Assembly (NCBI GenBank): GCA_900545625.1
Contig: UQZS01000005.1
Span: 1-57,086 of the forward strand
Length of the DNA stretch: 57,086 nt
Reading direction: 5' to 3'
From: an uncultured Oscillospiraceae bacterium
GTDB taxonomy: Bacteria > Bacillota > Clostridia > Oscillospirales > Acutalibacteraceae
Program-made: the position numbers and the translations under genes
In this document: positions 1 to 8,877 of the stretch, in pieces
Layout: each line of letters starts with the position of its first letter
Position numbering within the stretch: the first letter of the stretch is position 1
The notes under the pieces: generated by a model
What the model was told of the DNA's origin: nothing
The model's database searches: none
The model's input: the letters and a program-made list of their open reading frames with translations, nothing else

Positions 1-1
1 G

Positions 2-1039
2 TTTTTATACAGTGCTTTTTCTGCGTTCGCCTCTGAGGACACTATGCGTTTTTTTGAAGAACTCGGCGTGCCGCTGAAGGTGGAGCGCGGCAACCGCGTG
101 TTCCCCGAAAGCGATAAGGCGATGGATATTGCAGACGCGCTTGCGCAGTTCCTCCGGCAAAACGGCGTGCACTGTGTGCATGCGCGTGCTTCGGAGCTGC
201 TTTTGGAGGACGGTGTGGTACGCGGCGTGCGTGCAGCCTCCGGCGAACCGTTTTATGCCGACCGCGTGATCTTGGCTACGGGCGGGTTGTCCTACCCGGC
301 GACGGGCTCGACGGGCGACGGCTATCGTTTGGCAAAGCAGGCGGGGCACACGATCACCCCCACGCGCCCTTCGCTCTCGGCGCTGCGCTGCCGCGAGGAT
401 CTGTGCGCCTCGTGCGCCGGCCTTTCCCTGCGCAATGTCGCCCTTACGGTGGAGGATACGAAAAAGCATAAAGAGATCTATTCCGATTTCGGGGAAATGC
501 TGTTTACGCATTTCGGCGTTTCGGGGCCGATGGTGCTTTCCGCCAGCGCGCACCTGCGCGATATGCAGCCCGAACGCTATCGGCTGTATATTGACTTAAA
601 GCCCGCGCTGTCCGAAGAAAAGCTGGACGCGAGAATACGGCGCGACTTTTCGGAAAACGGCAATAAGGCGATCTCCAACACGCTCGGGCTGTTGCTGCCG
701 CGCTCGCTCATCCATCCCGTTTTGCATTTGGCGGGGATCGATCCAGCCGCAAAAACCAACCAGATTCCCAAAGCACAGCGGATGTCGCTTCTGCAAACGG
801 TCAAAGCCCTGCCGCTTACGGTGCTCGGTTTTTTTGATATCGACGCGGCGATCGTGACTGCGGGCGGCGTCAACGTGCGGGAAGTTGACCCCAAAACCAT
901 GGAAAGCAAGCTCTGCCGCGGGCTTTACTTCGCGGGCGAGCTTTTGGACTGTGATGCTTATACGGGCGGCTTTAATTTGCAGATCGCGTTTTCCACGGGG
1001 TATCTTGCGGGACGCGCGGCAGGCAGTATAGGAAATTGA
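2..1039 (+). CDS. NAD(P)/FAD-dependent oxidoreductase, YhiN/HI0933 family (5'-truncated)
   Basis: The reading frame is open from the left window edge, so the N-terminal Rossmann nucleotide-binding segment lies outside. What is visible matches the HI0933/YhiN (aminoacetone oxidase-like) flavoproteins: the early segment GVPLKVERGNRVFP, the FAD-domain strand VILATGGLSYPATGSTGDG, the middle LFTHFGVSGPMVLSAS, and the C-terminal GGVNVREVDPKTMESK followed by GLYFAGELLDCDAYTGGFN, where the flavin is closed over. The true substrate of the family is uncertain. It sits 49 bp upstream of cmk on the same strand, an order common in Clostridia, so it is probably cotranscribed with cmk, plsC and ispH-rpsA. 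An internal ATG at 44 is not the start because homologous sequence continues upstream of it. Confidence 0.9.
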   Translation, partial: FLYSAFSAFASEDTMRFFEELGVPLKVERGNRVFPESDKAMDIADALAQFLRQNGVHCVHARASELLLEDGVVRGVRAASGEPFYADRVILATGGLSYPATGSTGDGYRLAKQAGHTITPTRPSLSALRCREDLCASCAGLSLRNVALTVEDTKKHKEIYSDFGEMLFTHFGVSGPMVLSASAHLRDMQPERYRLYIDLKPALSEEKLDARIRRDFSENGNKAISNTLGLLLPRSLIHPVLHLAGIDPAAKTNQIPKAQRMSLLQTVKALPLTVLGFFDIDAAIVTAGGVNVREVDPKTMESKLCRGLYFAGELLDCDAYTGGFNLQIAFSTGYLAGRAAGSIGN

Positions 1040-1088
1040 AAAACAGATAAAACATGCCCTTGGGCGACCTTAAAAAGGAGTAGCATAT

Positions 1089-1754
1089 ATGGCGTTTAAT
1101 GTAGCGATCGACGGCCCCGCAGGCGCGGGAAAGAGCAGCATCGCCCGTGCGGCGGCAAAGAAACTCGGCTTTATTTATGTGGATACCGGCGCGCTGTATC
1201 GCGCGGTCGGCGTGTATGGGCTTCGAAACGGTATCGATAATAAAAATGCCGAAGCCGTGGCGGGAATGCTGCCGCACATTTCCGTGGAACTGAAATTCCA
1301 AGGCGATGTGCAGCATGTGTATTTGAACGGTGAGGATGTCTCTGAGGAGATCCGCACGCCTCCCGCGTCCATGGCGGCGTCAGATGTGTCCGCCGTGCCT
1401 GCCGTGCGGCAGTTCCTGTTTGATCTGCAGCGAGACATTGCAGCAAAAAACGACTGCATCATGGACGGCCGCGACATCGGCACGGTCGTACTCCCCAATG
1501 CGCAGGTCAAAATCTTTCTGACCGCTTCACCCGAAGCGCGTGCGATGCGCCGCTATAAGGAATTGCAGGAAAAAGGCGCCAAGGATACCTACGAGGAAGT
1601 GCTCGCCGACCTTTTGCAGCGCGACTACAACGATTCGCACCGCGCCGTGGCGCCGCTCAAACCCGCTGAGGACAGCATAACGGTCGATAACTCCGGGCTG
1701 TCGCTGGACGATTCGATCGAACAGGTGCTGTCGGTCATCCGCGCGGCGCTGTAA
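1089..1754 (+). CDS. cmk: Cytidylate kinase
   Basis: Phosphorylates CMP and dCMP with ATP in pyrimidine nucleotide supply; cytoplasmic. The 221-residue length is normal. It opens with the P-loop IDGPAGAGKSSIAR (residues about 7-20), followed by the DTGALYRAVG substrate region and the CMP-binding MDGRDIGTVVLPNAQVKIFLTAS block near residues 124-146. The start ATG has AAAAAGGAG 8 bp upstream. It lies between the YhiN-like gene and plsC (30 bp gap), in the typical Clostridia order cmk-plsC-ispH/rpsA, which supports a single transcript. Confidence 0.97.
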   Translation: MAFNVAIDGPAGAGKSSIARAAAKKLGFIYVDTGALYRAVGVYGLRNGIDNKNAEAVAGMLPHISVELKFQGDVQHVYLNGEDVSEEIRTPPASMAASDVSAVPAVRQFLFDLQRDIAAKNDCIMDGRDIGTVVLPNAQVKIFLTASPEARAMRRYKELQEKGAKDTYEEVLADLLQRDYNDSHRAVAPLKPAEDSITVDNSGLSLDDSIEQVLSVIRAAL

Positions 1755-1784
1755 TCGCCGAAATTTTGCTTTTGAGGAGAATTT

Positions 1785-2429
1785 ATGACAGATTTATATG
1801 ACTTTTCCAAAGCCCGTGAATATAAGCTTTACAGTGCACTCAAGCCGCTCGCCCGTGTGGTGTGTAAAACGCTGTATCGCTGTACCTACATTGGAAAAGA
1901 GAATATCCCGAAAACCGGCGGATTTATTTTGGCTTGCAACCATCAAAGCGCATTTGATCCTATTACTTTAGGCGGCTGCGGTCTGCGTGTGTTTCACTTC
2001 ATGGCGAAGGAGGAACTGTTCCGCAATCCGGCGCTTGCCAAGTTCCTGATACACCTGAATGCCTTCCCCGTTGTGCGCGGAAAAGGGGATATGGAAGCCG
2101 TGCATTATGCTGAAGAAGTGATAAAAAACGGCTGGGTGCTCGGCATCTTTCCCGAAGGCACGCGAGCGGAGGATTATCGTCCCGGGCGCGGCAAGTCCGG
2201 CGTGGCGCTCATCGCCAAAGCCACGGGCGCGGATGTGCTGCCTGTCGCGATCTATACGGACACGCGCTACAAGTGCGGTTCACACCTGACCGTGCGTTTC
2301 GGCAAGCTTATCCGTAATGAAGAATTCGGATTTACTGAGGAAGGTAAATCCCGCGAGCTCAAGGACGCCACACGCCGTATCATGGGCGACATCACCGCGC
2401 TTTGGGAGGAAGGACATTGCAAAAAATAA
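1785..2429 (+). CDS. plsC: 1-acyl-sn-glycerol-3-phosphate acyltransferase
   Basis: Transfers an acyl chain to position 2 of lysophosphatidic acid in phospholipid synthesis, at the membrane. The acyltransferase motifs are present: NHQSAFDP (HX4D, near residue 52), the substrate-binding FPEGTRAED (near residue 123) and the following GVALIAKATGADVLPVAI. The 214-residue length is typical of the short soluble-looking PlsC forms. AGGAG precedes the ATG. The 3' end overlaps the start of ispH-rpsA by 13 bp, so translation of the two is probably coupled. A PlsY gene at 29659 supplies the preceding acylation step. Confidence 0.93.
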   Translation: MTDLYDFSKAREYKLYSALKPLARVVCKTLYRCTYIGKENIPKTGGFILACNHQSAFDPITLGGCGLRVFHFMAKEELFRNPALAKFLIHLNAFPVVRGKGDMEAVHYAEEVIKNGWVLGIFPEGTRAEDYRPGRGKSGVALIAKATGADVLPVAIYTDTRYKCGSHLTVRFGKLIRNEEFGFTEEGKSRELKDATRRIMGDITALWEEGHCKK

Positions 2430-4543
2430 CGCTTGCCAAAACCGCAGGCTTCTGCTTCGGCGTAAGCCGCGCGGTGCATCTGCTCGAAGGTATGGTCGAG
2501 CGCGGCGAAAAGGCATGCACCTTAGGGCCGATCATCCACAATCCACAGGTCATCTCGTATTTTGAGGCCCACGGCGTGCGCGTGATCGAAGACCCGACCG
2601 AATGCCGCGAAGACGAAACGCTCGTTGTGCGCACACACGGCGTCCCCAAAGAAACACTCGAAGCCGTGGGGAATATGCCGCTGCACGTGCAAAACGCGAC
2701 CTGCCCGTTTGTTACAAAGATCCACAAGATCGTGCAGGAACATTCCACCCCCGAAAACGTCACGCTCATCGCCGGCGACAGTGCGCACCCGGAGGTCGTG
2801 GGCATTCGCAGCTACTGCAACGGGCGCTCCTTTGTGTTCAACAGCTTTGAGGAGCTCGAGCGCCTGACCGAAGAACAGCCGGATCTTTCAAAAAACGGCA
2901 TAATTTTGGTCGCGCAGACTACGTTCAGCACAAAAACCTTCAAAAAATGTGTAAAAAAAATAAAAATGGTCTATACAAACGCCGTGATTTTTGATACAAT
3001 ATGTAGTGCGACTGAGGAACGGCAGGAAGAGGCGTTCCGGCTTTCATGCGAAAATGACGCGATGCTCATCATCGGCGGCAGGCAAAGCTCCAACACCGCC
3101 AAGCTGAAAGCCGTCTGCGAATCGAACTGCCCGACCTTTCTGATCGAGACTGCCCGGGAATTGGACGAGATCGACCTGTCCGGGTATCGATCGGTCGGCG
3201 TTACTGCGGGTGCATCCACGCCCGACAGTATAATTAAGGAGGTACTGAAAACCATGTCTGAGAATCTTACGCAAGGCCAGGCAGAAATCGTTGAAAAGGA
3301 GGAAACCGCAGCGTCTCCCGAAGCCGCCAGCTTTGCCGACATGCTTGAGGAATATATTGATTCGAGTTCCGATCAAACCGTTGTTGGCCGCGTTGTGGCA
3401 GTCACCCCGACCGAGATCGAGGTCGAGATTGCCGGCAGAAAGCATACGGGCTATGTGACCGCTGCGGAATATAGCAACGATCCGTCCGTCGATATCACCA
3501 AGGATGTACATATCGGCGACGAAATGCATCTCATCGTGATGAAGACCAACGACTCCGAGGGCACCATGGCGCTTTCCAAGCGCCGTTACGACGCCATGAA
3601 GGCGTGGGACGAGCTCACGGAGGATAATGAAGCTACCGTAGAGGGCAAGGTTACAGGCGTTGTCGGCGACGGCAAGGGTCTGTTCGTGCAGTACAATGGC
3701 ATTCGCGTGTTTGTGCCTGCATCGCTTGCAAAGCTCAACCGCAGCGATTCGCTTGAGGAAATGGTCGGCAAGACCGTGCAGTTCAAGATCATTGAAGTGG
3801 ATCGCCGCCGCCGCAGAGTGGTCGGTTCCGTCCGCGCGGCATACCGTGAGGCGCGTGCCGCCGCAGCTGAGGCTTTTTGGGCGCAAGCGGAGGAAGGTCA
3901 GACCTATACCGGCGTTGTCCGCTCGCTGACGAGCTACGGCGCGTTCGTGGACATCGGCGGTGTGGACGGCATGATCCACATTTCCGAACTCTCCTGGAAT
4001 CGTATCAAGCACCCGTCCGATGTTGTTTCTGTCGGCGATACGGTAGAAGTGTATATCAAGGCGCTTGACCGCGAAAAGAAGAAGATCTCGCTGGGCTACA
4101 AGAAGGCGGAGGACAATCCGTGGGAGATCCTGCGCCGTGACTATCCCAATGGCTCTGTTATGAAGGCGAAGATCGTCGGTCTTACGTCTTTCGGCGCATT
4201 TGCCAACATCCTGCCCGGTATCGATGGGCTCATCCACATTTCCGAGATCTCGCATAAGCACATTGCCAACCCCGCCGACGTGCTGAAAATGGGCGACGAG
4301 GTGCAGGTGCAGCTTTTGGATGTGGACTTTGACAAAAAGCGCGTCAGCCTTTCTATGAAGGCGCTGGAGGATGCGCCGGCAGCGGAGGAGACCGCCGAGG
4401 AAGCGGCGCCTGTCTCCATTGATGAGCTTGCTGAGCAGATGCAGGCGAATGAAGCGGAAGAAGCACCCGCTGAAGAAGCCGCACCTGCCGAAGAAGCAGC
4501 TCCCGCAGAAGAGGCGGCTCCCGCCGAAGACGCAGCGGAATAA
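2417..4543 (+). CDS. ispH: IspH-ribosomal protein S1 fusion
   Basis: A 708-residue fusion. Residues 1-280 are 4-hydroxy-3-methylbut-2-enyl diphosphate reductase, the last step of the MEP isoprenoid pathway: [14 protein letters not shown] carries the first iron-sulfur cysteine, then [18 protein letters not shown] (second cysteine), [13 protein letters not shown] (third) and [12 protein letters not shown]. Residues from about 280 carry a ribosomal protein S1-like part with four S1 RNA-binding repeats (for example [20 protein letters not shown] and [20 protein letters not shown]) and an acidic alanine/glutamate tail. The fusion is a known Clostridia arrangement. The start is TTG at 2417 because GGAGGAAGG ends 3 bp before it; an in-frame TTG at 2402 lies upstream of that site. 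An internal AAGGAGGT (3236-3243) followed by ATG at 3254 could also start the S1 part alone. Confidence 0.96.
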   Translation: MQKITLAKTAGFCFGVSRAVHLLEGMVERGEKACTLGPIIHNPQVISYFEAHGVRVIEDPTECREDETLVVRTHGVPKETLEAVGNMPLHVQNATCPFVTKIHKIVQEHSTPENVTLIAGDSAHPEVVGIRSYCNGRSFVFNSFEELERLTEEQPDLSKNGIILVAQTTFSTKTFKKCVKKIKMVYTNAVIFDTICSATEERQEEAFRLSCENDAMLIIGGRQSSNTAKLKAVCESNCPTFLIETARELDEIDLSGYRSVGVTAGASTPDSIIKEVLKTMSENLTQGQAEIVEKEETAASPEAASFADMLEEYIDSSSDQTVVGRVVAVTPTEIEVEIAGRKHTGYVTAAEYSNDPSVDITKDVHIGDEMHLIVMKTNDSEGTMALSKRRYDAMKAWDELTEDNEATVEGKVTGVVGDGKGLFVQYNGIRVFVPASLAKLNRSDSLEEMVGKTVQFKIIEVDRRRRRVVGSVRAAYREARAAAAEAFWAQAEEGQTYTGVVRSLTSYGAFVDIGGVDGMIHISELSWNRIKHPSDVVSVGDTVEVYIKALDREKKKISLGYKKAEDNPWEILRRDYPNGSVMKAKIVGLTSFGAFANILPGIDGLIHISEISHKHIANPADVLKMGDEVQVQLLDVDFDKKRVSLSMKALEDAPAAEETAEEAAPVSIDELAEQMQANEAEEAPAEEAAPAEEAAPAEEAAPAEDAAE

Positions 4544-4572
4544 ACCGGACTATCGCACACAATAGCTTCCCC

Positions 4573-4619
4573 AAAGCAGGAGGCGGGTTTTGCAGCCTGC
4601 CGCCTGCTTTTGATTTTTT
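4573..4619 (+). terminator. Intrinsic terminator after ispH-rpsA
   Basis: A 15-bp stem with one A-G mismatch (left arm 4573-4587, right arm 4596-4610) and an 8-base loop is followed by TGATTTTTT. It ends the cmk-plsC-ispH transcript and lies just upstream of the GH27 ribosome site. Confidence 0.8.
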
Positions 4620-4642
4620 GGAGAAACAGGAGGACACAGCTC

Positions 4643-6361
4643 ATGAACGGCAAAATCTTATCGGCAGCGGTTTTGGCAGCGGGCGCAGCGGTAACGGCTG
4701 CTGCGGCAACGCTTAAAAAGAAGGACATCTGTCCTGTCTGCGAAGTCAAAAAGGCAGCAGCGCGCGCCAATGTCCATATCCGCGCCAAGTCCGAATATGC
4801 AAACGGCGTTGCGCTCACACCGCCCATGGGCTGGTCGAGTTGGAACGCGTTCCGCAACAAGATCAACGAGGAACTGATTCTGGAAGTAGCGGATGCAGTT
4901 AAAGCTTCCGGCCTGCAGGATGCAGGGTATCAATACATCAATTTGGACGATTGCTGGCAAAGCTCTCTGCGCGATGAAAACGGCCGTTTGCAGGGCGACC
5001 TGACGACCTTCCCGAGCGGCATCCCGGCGCTTGTGCGTGCGCTCAACGAAAAAGGCTTTAAGGCGGGCATTTACTCTTCCAACGGCACGCTGACCTGCGA
5101 GGATCTTCCCGCGTCGCTCGGGCACGAGCGTATGGACGCCGAGACCTTTGCGTCTTGGGGTATTGAATATTTCAAATACGATTTTTGCCACAATATCAAG
5201 ATCCCGACCAAAGCCCCGAATATCGCTTATCTTCTGATCGGCGGCGGTGCGCTGCCCGAAGAAATCCGGCTCTATGCGTCGGACGCGGAGCTGGATGGGT
5301 CCGCTAAGGTGAATTGGGATAAAAAGGGCAGCTACGTGACCCGGCTCGACAGCAATTTAGGGTCTATTAAGTTCAGCTTTGTAGACGTTCCCAAGGCGGG
5401 CGAGTATGTGCTGACCATCGTGGTGCGCAAGGCGCTCAATGAGGAAAAATTCGCGACCGTGACTGTCAACGGGAAAGATACGTATCCCGTCAGCTTTCCG
5501 CCGACCAAGGCGTGGAGCAACGAGGGGCGCGTGCAGGTGAAAATTCAGCTGCAGGAGGGGAGCAATACGCTGGAGATCCGCAACCCCGTTGCGTCGAGAA
5601 TGGACAGCGCCGCCCTGCAATACATAACAATGGGCAAAGAGCTCAAACGCGCCACTGCGCGCTACGCCGCGCAAAACGGCGTACCCGAAAAGCCGATCGT
5701 CTATTCCATTTGCGAATGGGGCATGAACCGCCCGTGGCAGTGGGGCAGGGAAGCGGGCAACCTTTGGCGCACCACGCCCGATATTATGCCGAATTGGGCG
5801 TCCGTGGTCGGGATTTACGAGCACAACGTCCGCCTGTATAAACACGCGTGCGTCGGCGGCTATAACGATCCCGACATGCTCGAGGTCGGCAACGGCAATC
5901 TGACGCTCGAAGAAAACCGTTCGCACTTCACGCTCTGGTGCATGATGGCATCTCCTCTGATCCTTGGCAACGACATCCGCCTGTTTATCAAGCCGGACGG
6001 CACCGCGGACAAAACCAACGAGGTGCTCAAGATTTTGACCAACCGTGACCTGATTGCAATCGACCAGGATCCCAAATGCATGCCCTGCCGCCGCGTCAAG
6101 ACGAACGGGCTTACGGACGTGCTGGTCAAACCCTTGGAAAACGGCGAGATCGCGCTGTGCCTGTTCAATAAGGCGCCCAAAGAGATGACCGTTACCGCGT
6201 CGCTGCGCTCGATCGCAAACCGGACCTTCGCGGGGCTGCCCGTCGCATCGCAGTATGTCTGCCGCGACCTTTGGGATAAAAATGAGGTCACGACCGGCGA
6301 TCTGCTCACGCCCGCTGTCCCCGCCCACGGCGTCAAGGTCTATCGCGTGCACGCGGTCTGA
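4643..6361 (+). CDS. Alpha-galactosidase-like glycoside hydrolase, GH27, with inserted beta-sandwich module
   Basis: Probably releases alpha-galactosyl (or related) residues from glycans. The (beta/alpha)8 domain starts at about residue 45 with LTPPMGWSSWNAF, continues with INLDDCWQ and YFKYDFC (nucleophile Asp180), and after an insertion resumes with ICEWGMNRPWQWG and GGYNDPDMLEVGN, which holds the acid/base aspartate. Residues about 188-335 are not part of the GH27 barrel; their IRLYASDAELDGSAKVN start and SFVDVPKAGEYVLTIVV look like a CBM6/35-like carbohydrate-binding fold placed right after the nucleophile. The N-terminus has a hydrophobic alanine-rich stretch (residues 5-24), then a CPVC pair; this may be an anchor rather than a cleaved signal. 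Start ATG 4643 has AGGAGG 8 bp before it. 572 residues. Confidence 0.88.
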   Translation: MNGKILSAAVLAAGAAVTAAAATLKKKDICPVCEVKKAAARANVHIRAKSEYANGVALTPPMGWSSWNAFRNKINEELILEVADAVKASGLQDAGYQYINLDDCWQSSLRDENGRLQGDLTTFPSGIPALVRALNEKGFKAGIYSSNGTLTCEDLPASLGHERMDAETFASWGIEYFKYDFCHNIKIPTKAPNIAYLLIGGGALPEEIRLYASDAELDGSAKVNWDKKGSYVTRLDSNLGSIKFSFVDVPKAGEYVLTIVVRKALNEEKFATVTVNGKDTYPVSFPPTKAWSNEGRVQVKIQLQEGSNTLEIRNPVASRMDSAALQYITMGKELKRATARYAAQNGVPEKPIVYSICEWGMNRPWQWGREAGNLWRTTPDIMPNWASVVGIYEHNVRLYKHACVGGYNDPDMLEVGNGNLTLEENRSHFTLWCMMASPLILGNDIRLFIKPDGTADKTNEVLKILTNRDLIAIDQDPKCMPCRRVKTNGLTDVLVKPLENGEIALCLFNKAPKEMTVTASLRSIANRTFAGLPVASQYVCRDLWDKNEVTTGDLLTPAVPAHGVKVYRVHAV

Positions 6362-6388
6362 TAAACGAAAAAACTTTAGGAGGTTTAT

Positions 6389-7066
6389 ATGCAGTATAAA
6401 ATTGTGGGCGAACCCATGCCTGCCGTGATCTGCGAATTGCAGAACGGCGAATCCATGATTACCGAACGCGGCTCTATGAGCTGGATGTCCCCGAATATGG
6501 AGATGAAAACCAATGCGGGCGGTGTCGGCAAGGCGCTGGGCAGGCTTTTTTCCGGTGAATCCATTTTCCAAAATACCTATACCGCAAACGGTGCGGGGAT
6601 GATCGCGTTCGCATCGAGCTTCCCCGGTGCGATCCGCGTGGTGCAGGTCACGCCCGATCGCCCCATTGTTGCGCAGAAGGGCAGCTTTTTGGCGGCGGAA
6701 TCCGGCGTTGAGCTTTCCGTATTCTTCCAGAAGAAGCTGGGCGCGGGCTTCCTTGGCGGCGAAGGCTTTGTCATGCAGAAGCTGTCGGGCAACGGGCTTG
6801 CGTTTTTGGAGATCGACGGCTCGGCGGTGGAATATGAGCTGCAGCCCGGCCAGAGCATGATCGTGGACAGCGGCAACCTTGCCATGATGGACGCGACCTG
6901 TTCTATGGATATCGTAACGGTCAAGGGCGTTAAAAACGCGCTGTTCGGCGGCGAAGGGCTTTTCAACACCGTAGTGACCGGGCCGGGTAAGATCGTGGTG
7001 CAGACGATGCCCGTCAGCGGCGTAGCAGCAGCCATTATTCCCTATCTCCCGGCGGATCGGAAATAA
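6389..7066 (+). CDS. AIM24/TIGR00266 family protein
   Basis: A 225-residue all-beta protein of the TIGR00266/AIM24 family, which folds as a tryptophan-RNA-binding-attenuator-like beta helix and has no settled function. Seen here are the family's GESMITERGSMSWMS opening, the glycine-rich GGVGKALGRLFSGES, FLGGEGFVMQKLSGNG in the middle and VKGVKNALFGGEGLFN near the end. It starts 27 bp after the GH27 gene with AGGAGG ahead of the ATG, so both are probably read together, although the family is widespread and the pairing may be incidental. Confidence 0.88.
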   Translation: MQYKIVGEPMPAVICELQNGESMITERGSMSWMSPNMEMKTNAGGVGKALGRLFSGESIFQNTYTANGAGMIAFASSFPGAIRVVQVTPDRPIVAQKGSFLAAESGVELSVFFQKKLGAGFLGGEGFVMQKLSGNGLAFLEIDGSAVEYELQPGQSMIVDSGNLAMMDATCSMDIVTVKGVKNALFGGEGLFNTVVTGPGKIVVQTMPVSGVAAAIIPYLPADRK

Positions 7067-7087
7067 AACATAAGCATCATAATGAAA

Positions 7088-7125
7088 GGGACGGTTCAGT
7101 GCCATATTAGACACTGAACCGTCCC
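7088..7125. repeat. Palindromic repeat, copy A
   Basis: 14-bp perfect arms GGGACGGTTCAGTG / CACTGAACCGTCCC with a 10-base loop, between two convergent genes. It is a variant (AGTG for the usual TGTGTC) of the palindrome that flanks the RAYT gene at 7986 and 8878. It could also act as a transcription barrier for the AIM24 gene. Confidence 0.85.
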
Positions 7126-7139
7126 CTTATCATCTTATA

Positions 7140-7850
7140 TTAAGAAACAGTAGATTCATAATTCACGGTATGAAATGGTGCTTTCGGCTTTGTCCTTGCA
7201 TCCTGTACGCTGCCCGTATCCACAAAATACCAGTTATTGAATCTTTTTTGCATCTTTTCATCGGGGTAGCGGCGGTCGATAAATCGGGCAATGCGGCTTT
7301 CCGCCCGCATGCCGCGATGCCGCCTGCTCCATCTGTAAAGCACAAGACTCGTGAAAACGGTATCGACGGCGACAAACAGCGCGACGCAAAATGCCGTAAT
7401 TTGCCAAAAGCTGTCCGCGGAGAAGGCAAGGAAGCGGTTGACAGCGGGCATCAGCAGTTGGAACATGCAGCCGTAAAACCCCCACACAAGTGCCATTTTT
7501 AAGTTGACAAAGCCCTTGAGGTTCATAAATGTTTCGGAATAATCCCACGCGCGCATACCGAGCCCGTAGTACACAAGCGCCCCGCCCGCCAATTCAACAA
7601 GCATGCCGACGGCGCCGAATACGATGAATTTTACAGCGAGGGGCTGTCCCACAAGCAAAAGCGAACCGATATAGCATCCTGCACAGCCGAACCCATAGAT
7701 CGTGCAGAACGGCGACCAGAGCAGGGTGGTATGCGTTTGCCAAAAACCGTAGCGATAGCGCCACCAGATACCTTCAAGGATAACGCCGAGCAGGCTGCCG
7801 ATCACAAACAGCCATAGGCAGCGGCATAGCATGTTGATCATGTTCTCCAT
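7140..7850 (-). CDS. Putative ABC-transporter type IV / CmpB-like membrane protein (PF06541-like)
   Basis: 236 residues with about five or six predicted membrane segments in the first 160 residues (for example LWLFVIGSLLGVILEGIWW and CYIGSLLLVG), then a basic cytoplasmic tail. The WSPFCTIYGFG segment, the GMRAWDYSETFMNLKGFVNL stretch and a following membrane helix are characteristic of the PF06541 family found in Clostridia, named as a putative ABC transporter permease without demonstrated transport. The start ATG at 7850 is preceded on the minus strand by AGGAGGATCCAT. No partner ATPase is adjacent. Confidence 0.8.
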   Translation of the reverse strand: MENMINMLCRCLWLFVIGSLLGVILEGIWWRYRYGFWQTHTTLLWSPFCTIYGFGCAGCYIGSLLLVGQPLAVKFIVFGAVGMLVELAGGALVYYGLGMRAWDYSETFMNLKGFVNLKMALVWGFYGCMFQLLMPAVNRFLAFSADSFWQITAFCVALFVAVDTVFTSLVLYRWSRRHRGMRAESRIARFIDRRYPDEKMQKRFNNWYFVDTGSVQDARTKPKAPFHTVNYESTVS

Positions 7851-7985
7851 ATGGATCCTCCTGTAGTTGCTTGTAAACCGGAATTGTATCGGACAAGTAT
7901 ACTATAACGGCTCTATGTTAAGAGATTGTTAATGAATTAACACAGTATTGTTAAACTTTGTATGCTATTAGATGCAGAAGTCAAA
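7851..7985. other. AT-rich upstream region of the CmpB-like gene
   Basis: Contains the ribosome site of the minus-strand gene and a minus-strand TATACT (plus AGTATA, 7897-7902) with TTAACA only 14 bp away, so the promoter is not convincing. No other gene is seen. Confidence 0.4.
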
Positions 7986-8040
7986 TAAGACAGGGGACGG
8001 TTCTGTGTCTCAAAAAGACACAGAACCGTCCCCTGTCTTA
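7986..8040. repeat. Palindromic repeat, copy B (RAYT flank)
   Basis: Perfect 25-bp arms (7986-8010 and 8016-8040) with the loop CAAAA; the inner part reads GGGACGGTTCTGTGTC. It lies 28 bp past the stop of the RAYT gene. Confidence 0.93.
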
Positions 8041-8068
8041 TCCTGCCTTTTTCCTTGTCTTTCCCTAT

Positions 8069-8824
8069 TTAGTTCTTTAGATACTTTTCAACCATGCCTT
8101 TACTAATCCCGGTTAATCTACTGATTTGACGTATGGAAAGTCCCTTTGCTTTTAGTTGTTTCACAAATATACTTTTTGTTTTGATATCCAATTTTTGAAC
8201 TTCAGTTATGGTTTTGCAATGGGTGAGTTGCGTGACAATATCTTTTGCCTGTTCGTCTGTTAATTGCCGCCTTCGCTGTTGGTCAATTTCAAGGCAAATA
8301 TCCTGCCGGATCTCTTGGTGATAGCGTACAAACTCCTGCAATGAGATGATTTTAAGAACAAACGCTGTATCTGTGACCTTTGGCTCGGATAAGTATTCTA
8401 AATAACTGCTGAATCTGTAGTCCTCCAAAGTCTTGCAATACCCCGCTTTTAAGGGGTTTTGATGAATGTAACGTATAACTGTCAAAAAATATTTTTCAGT
8501 TTCTACGGGTTCGCTTCTAAAGCGGTCTTGAAACAAGTGCCCTATGCGCTGATACTTCGCATTATACCAATATACATATCGTGCGCCGATACGCTTTATG
8601 ATTTGTTCAATAGGTTCTTTGCCTTGTTGTAGTAATAGGTGGATATGGTTATCCATTAAGCAATAAGCAAACAGGCGAAATGCACTGATTTTTTTGCAAT
8701 CCTGCAAGGTCTGTAAAAATTTGTTGCAATCTTCACTGTCCTCAAAAATCTGTTGGTGATTCACACCACGCAACATAACATGATATATTCCCGTTTCACT
8801 TTTTGCACGAGCTTGTCGCGGCAT
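8069..8824 (-). CDS. REP-associated tyrosine transposase (Y1_Tnp/RAYT)
   Basis: 251 residues. The Y1/HUH transposase domain covers about residues 1-150: it opens MPRQARAKSETGIYHVMLRG, carries the HUH motif in CLMDNHIHLLLQ, then GHLFQDRFRSEPVE and a VIRYIHQNPLKAGYC block, the region where these enzymes carry the catalytic tyrosine. The C-terminus (GLSIRQISRLTGISKGMVEKY) is a helix-turn-helix. Such enzymes cut and join single-stranded DNA at palindromic sites. ATG 8824 is chosen because AGGG lies 8 bp ahead; a GTG at 8833 is possible. Flanking perfect palindromes probably are its substrates. Base composition is more AT-rich than the adjacent host genes. Confidence 0.92.
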   Translation of the reverse strand: MPRQARAKSETGIYHVMLRGVNHQQIFEDSEDCNKFLQTLQDCKKISAFRLFAYCLMDNHIHLLLQQGKEPIEQIIKRIGARYVYWYNAKYQRIGHLFQDRFRSEPVETEKYFLTVIRYIHQNPLKAGYCKTLEDYRFSSYLEYLSEPKVTDTAFVLKIISLQEFVRYHQEIRQDICLEIDQQRRRQLTDEQAKDIVTQLTHCKTITEVQKLDIKTKSIFVKQLKAKGLSIRQISRLTGISKGMVEKYLKN

Positions 8825-8877
8825 ATGTATCACCCTAAAAAAGTATTACACAAAACAGAAAGCATGTCAAGCATGCG

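Noticed and set aside
2402..2416. Earlier TTG start for IspH-S1
   Set aside because: It precedes the GGAGGAAGG ribosome site; TTG 2417 is correctly spaced from that site.
5357..7114. Long open frame antisense to the GH27 and AIM24 genes
   Set aside because: A by-product of GC-rich third codon positions; no family similarity, no ribosome site, and the plus strand carries clearly conserved proteins.
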